Of a DNA stretch of 64,000 nt, positions 63,386 to 64,000 are shown piece by piece (position 1 is the stretch's first letter; each line of letters starts with the position of its first letter). The position numbers and the translations under genes were made by a program. Source of the DNA: Halorussus aquaticus. Lineage in GTDB: Archaea > Halobacteriota > Halobacteria > Halobacteriales > Haladaptataceae. The stretch lies in NCBI RefSeq assembly GCF_024218795.1, contig NZ_CP100400.1, forward strand, positions 2,046,001 through 2,110,000, written 5' to 3'. The notes below the pieces were generated by a model, which saw nothing but the letters and a program-made list of their open reading frames with translations, was not told where the DNA came from and searched no databases.

Positions 63386-63853
63386 ATGGAACTCGTCGAA
63401 GCCACCGCCGAAGACCTCGACGCGCTCGTGAACCGCTGGTACGACCTCGCGAGAGCGATGGAGGGGTACGACGAACTGAATACACTCGCCGACACGGAAC
63501 TCGACGCGGTCTCCGACGACGGCTTCCGCGCCCATCTCGACGACGAGGACGTTACCGACTACCTCGTCGTCCACGACGGCGAGACCATCGGTTTCGTCAC
63601 GCTCCGCGAGGGCAATCACCCTTCCCGGCAGTATTCACGGTATCTCCGCATCGTGAATCTCACAATCGACGAAGACTACCGGAAGCAGGGCCACGGCACG
63701 GAAGTCGTCGAGCGCGTGAAAGAGATAGCCCGCGAGCGGGGTTGCGACCACCTCAAGGTCTCCTGCGAGTGGCGGAACGAGGACGCACGTCGGTTCTACC
63801 GCGACACGGGTTTCCGACCGAAGCAGGTCGACTACGCGCAACCACTAGAGTAA
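63386..63853 (+). CDS. GNAT family N-acetyltransferase
   Basis: 155 residues from ATG 63386. A standard GNAT domain: VVHDGETIGFVTL, then LRIVNLTIDEDYRKQGHGTEVVERV (the acetyl-CoA loop RKQGHG) and CEWRNEDARRFYRDTGFRP. Substrate unknown. Single gene. The last 147 bases of the window hold no gene I can support. Confidence 0.85.
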   Translation: MELVEATAEDLDALVNRWYDLARAMEGYDELNTLADTELDAVSDDGFRAHLDDEDVTDYLVVHDGETIGFVTLREGNHPSRQYSRYLRIVNLTIDEDYRKQGHGTEVVERVKEIARERGCDHLKVSCEWRNEDARRFYRDTGFRPKQVDYAQPLE

Positions 63854-64000
63854 GTATTCGTCTGGTCTATCGTTCCGCTCGCTTTCACCTGCACTGTTCC
63901 GCTCGCGTTCACTTGCTCTCCGAAGTGTCCGTCCGCGTCGGGCGAGTAAGCCTCTAAAGAGAAGGGGGAACTGGTCATCCTTCGCGTTCCCTCGTGAGGA

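Noticed and set aside
63975-64000. Possible C-terminus of a minus-strand gene at the right edge
   Set aside because: Only eight codons before the edge; cannot be supported.
1-64000. CRISPR arrays, insertion sequences, rRNA genes, replication origin
   Set aside because: No regularly spaced repeats, transposase motifs, rRNA sequence or Cdc6/Orc gene with origin repeats were seen.

Overview
The window is a piece of a haloarchaeal (class Halobacteria) chromosome. The signs are very high G+C with strong third-position GC, acidic proteomes, TATA/BRE promoters that often sit 25-35 nt before a start codon (leaderless mRNAs), archaeal information-processing genes (PolB, Fen1, Rad50-Mre11, RNase P component 4, ribosomal protein L11, diphthine synthase, Trm5, SRP 7S RNA) and an S-layer glycoprotein with a PGF-CTERM tail. 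The genus cannot be fixed by eye. No insertion sequence, CRISPR array or prophage was seen.

Layout. 1-2.8 kb: start of a probable alanyl-tRNA editing gene, two small membrane proteins, a type II haloacid dehalogenase-like protein, an intron-containing tRNA-Gln and a zinc-finger HNH nuclease of lower G+C. 2.8-7.5 kb: iron/Fe-S block on the minus strand (sufC-sufB-sufD, ferritin-like protein, DtxR-family regulator), with a DtxR-type palindrome directly before sufC. 7.6-15.7 kb: DNA maintenance genes (polB, rad50, mre11) around three small haloarchaeal proteins. 15.8-25.1 kb: mixed housekeeping genes (methyltransferase, GNAT, FAD-Rieske oxidoreductase, fen1, SdpI-like, CoA-binding, HAD, cysteine synthase and small conserved proteins). 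25.2-33.8 kb: SRP RNA, a secreted metalloprotease with calcium repeats, MscS and YhbY, a bile-acid-symporter-family transporter, RNase P component 4, two GT4 glycosyltransferases, an orphan PAS histidine kinase and an HD phosphohydrolase.

33.9-38.9 kb is the most accessory stretch: two DUF4870-type membrane proteins, a winged-helix protein with two membrane helices, a lipoprotein, a Tat-exported cysteine-containing protein and a FilR1-type regulator, with AT-rich promoters between them. Then come a peroxiredoxin, tatA, tRNA-Arg, a possibly damaged small membrane gene, and a purine phosphoribosyltransferase gene whose last 72 bases are duplicated downstream. 42.0-48.1 kb is a complete Mrp antiporter operon (mrpABCDEFG). 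48.1-53.6 kb holds coaBC, a DUF7344-like protein, rpl11, drg and a two-domain VOC protein. 53.8-59.5 kb is a cell-surface locus: an S-layer-like paralog, the S-layer glycoprotein itself and archaeosortase A, the enzyme expected to process the tails of both. The window ends with dph5, a Na+/H+ antiporter, trm5, tRNA-Thr and a GNAT protein.

The two best functional stories are (i) the archaeosortase/PGF-CTERM surface locus, where substrates and processing enzyme are neighbours, and (ii) the suf-ferritin-DtxR cluster with its own operator-like palindrome. The least explained DNA is the 33.9-38.9 kb envelope/regulator cluster and the 72-base gene-end duplication at 41.1-41.3 kb.
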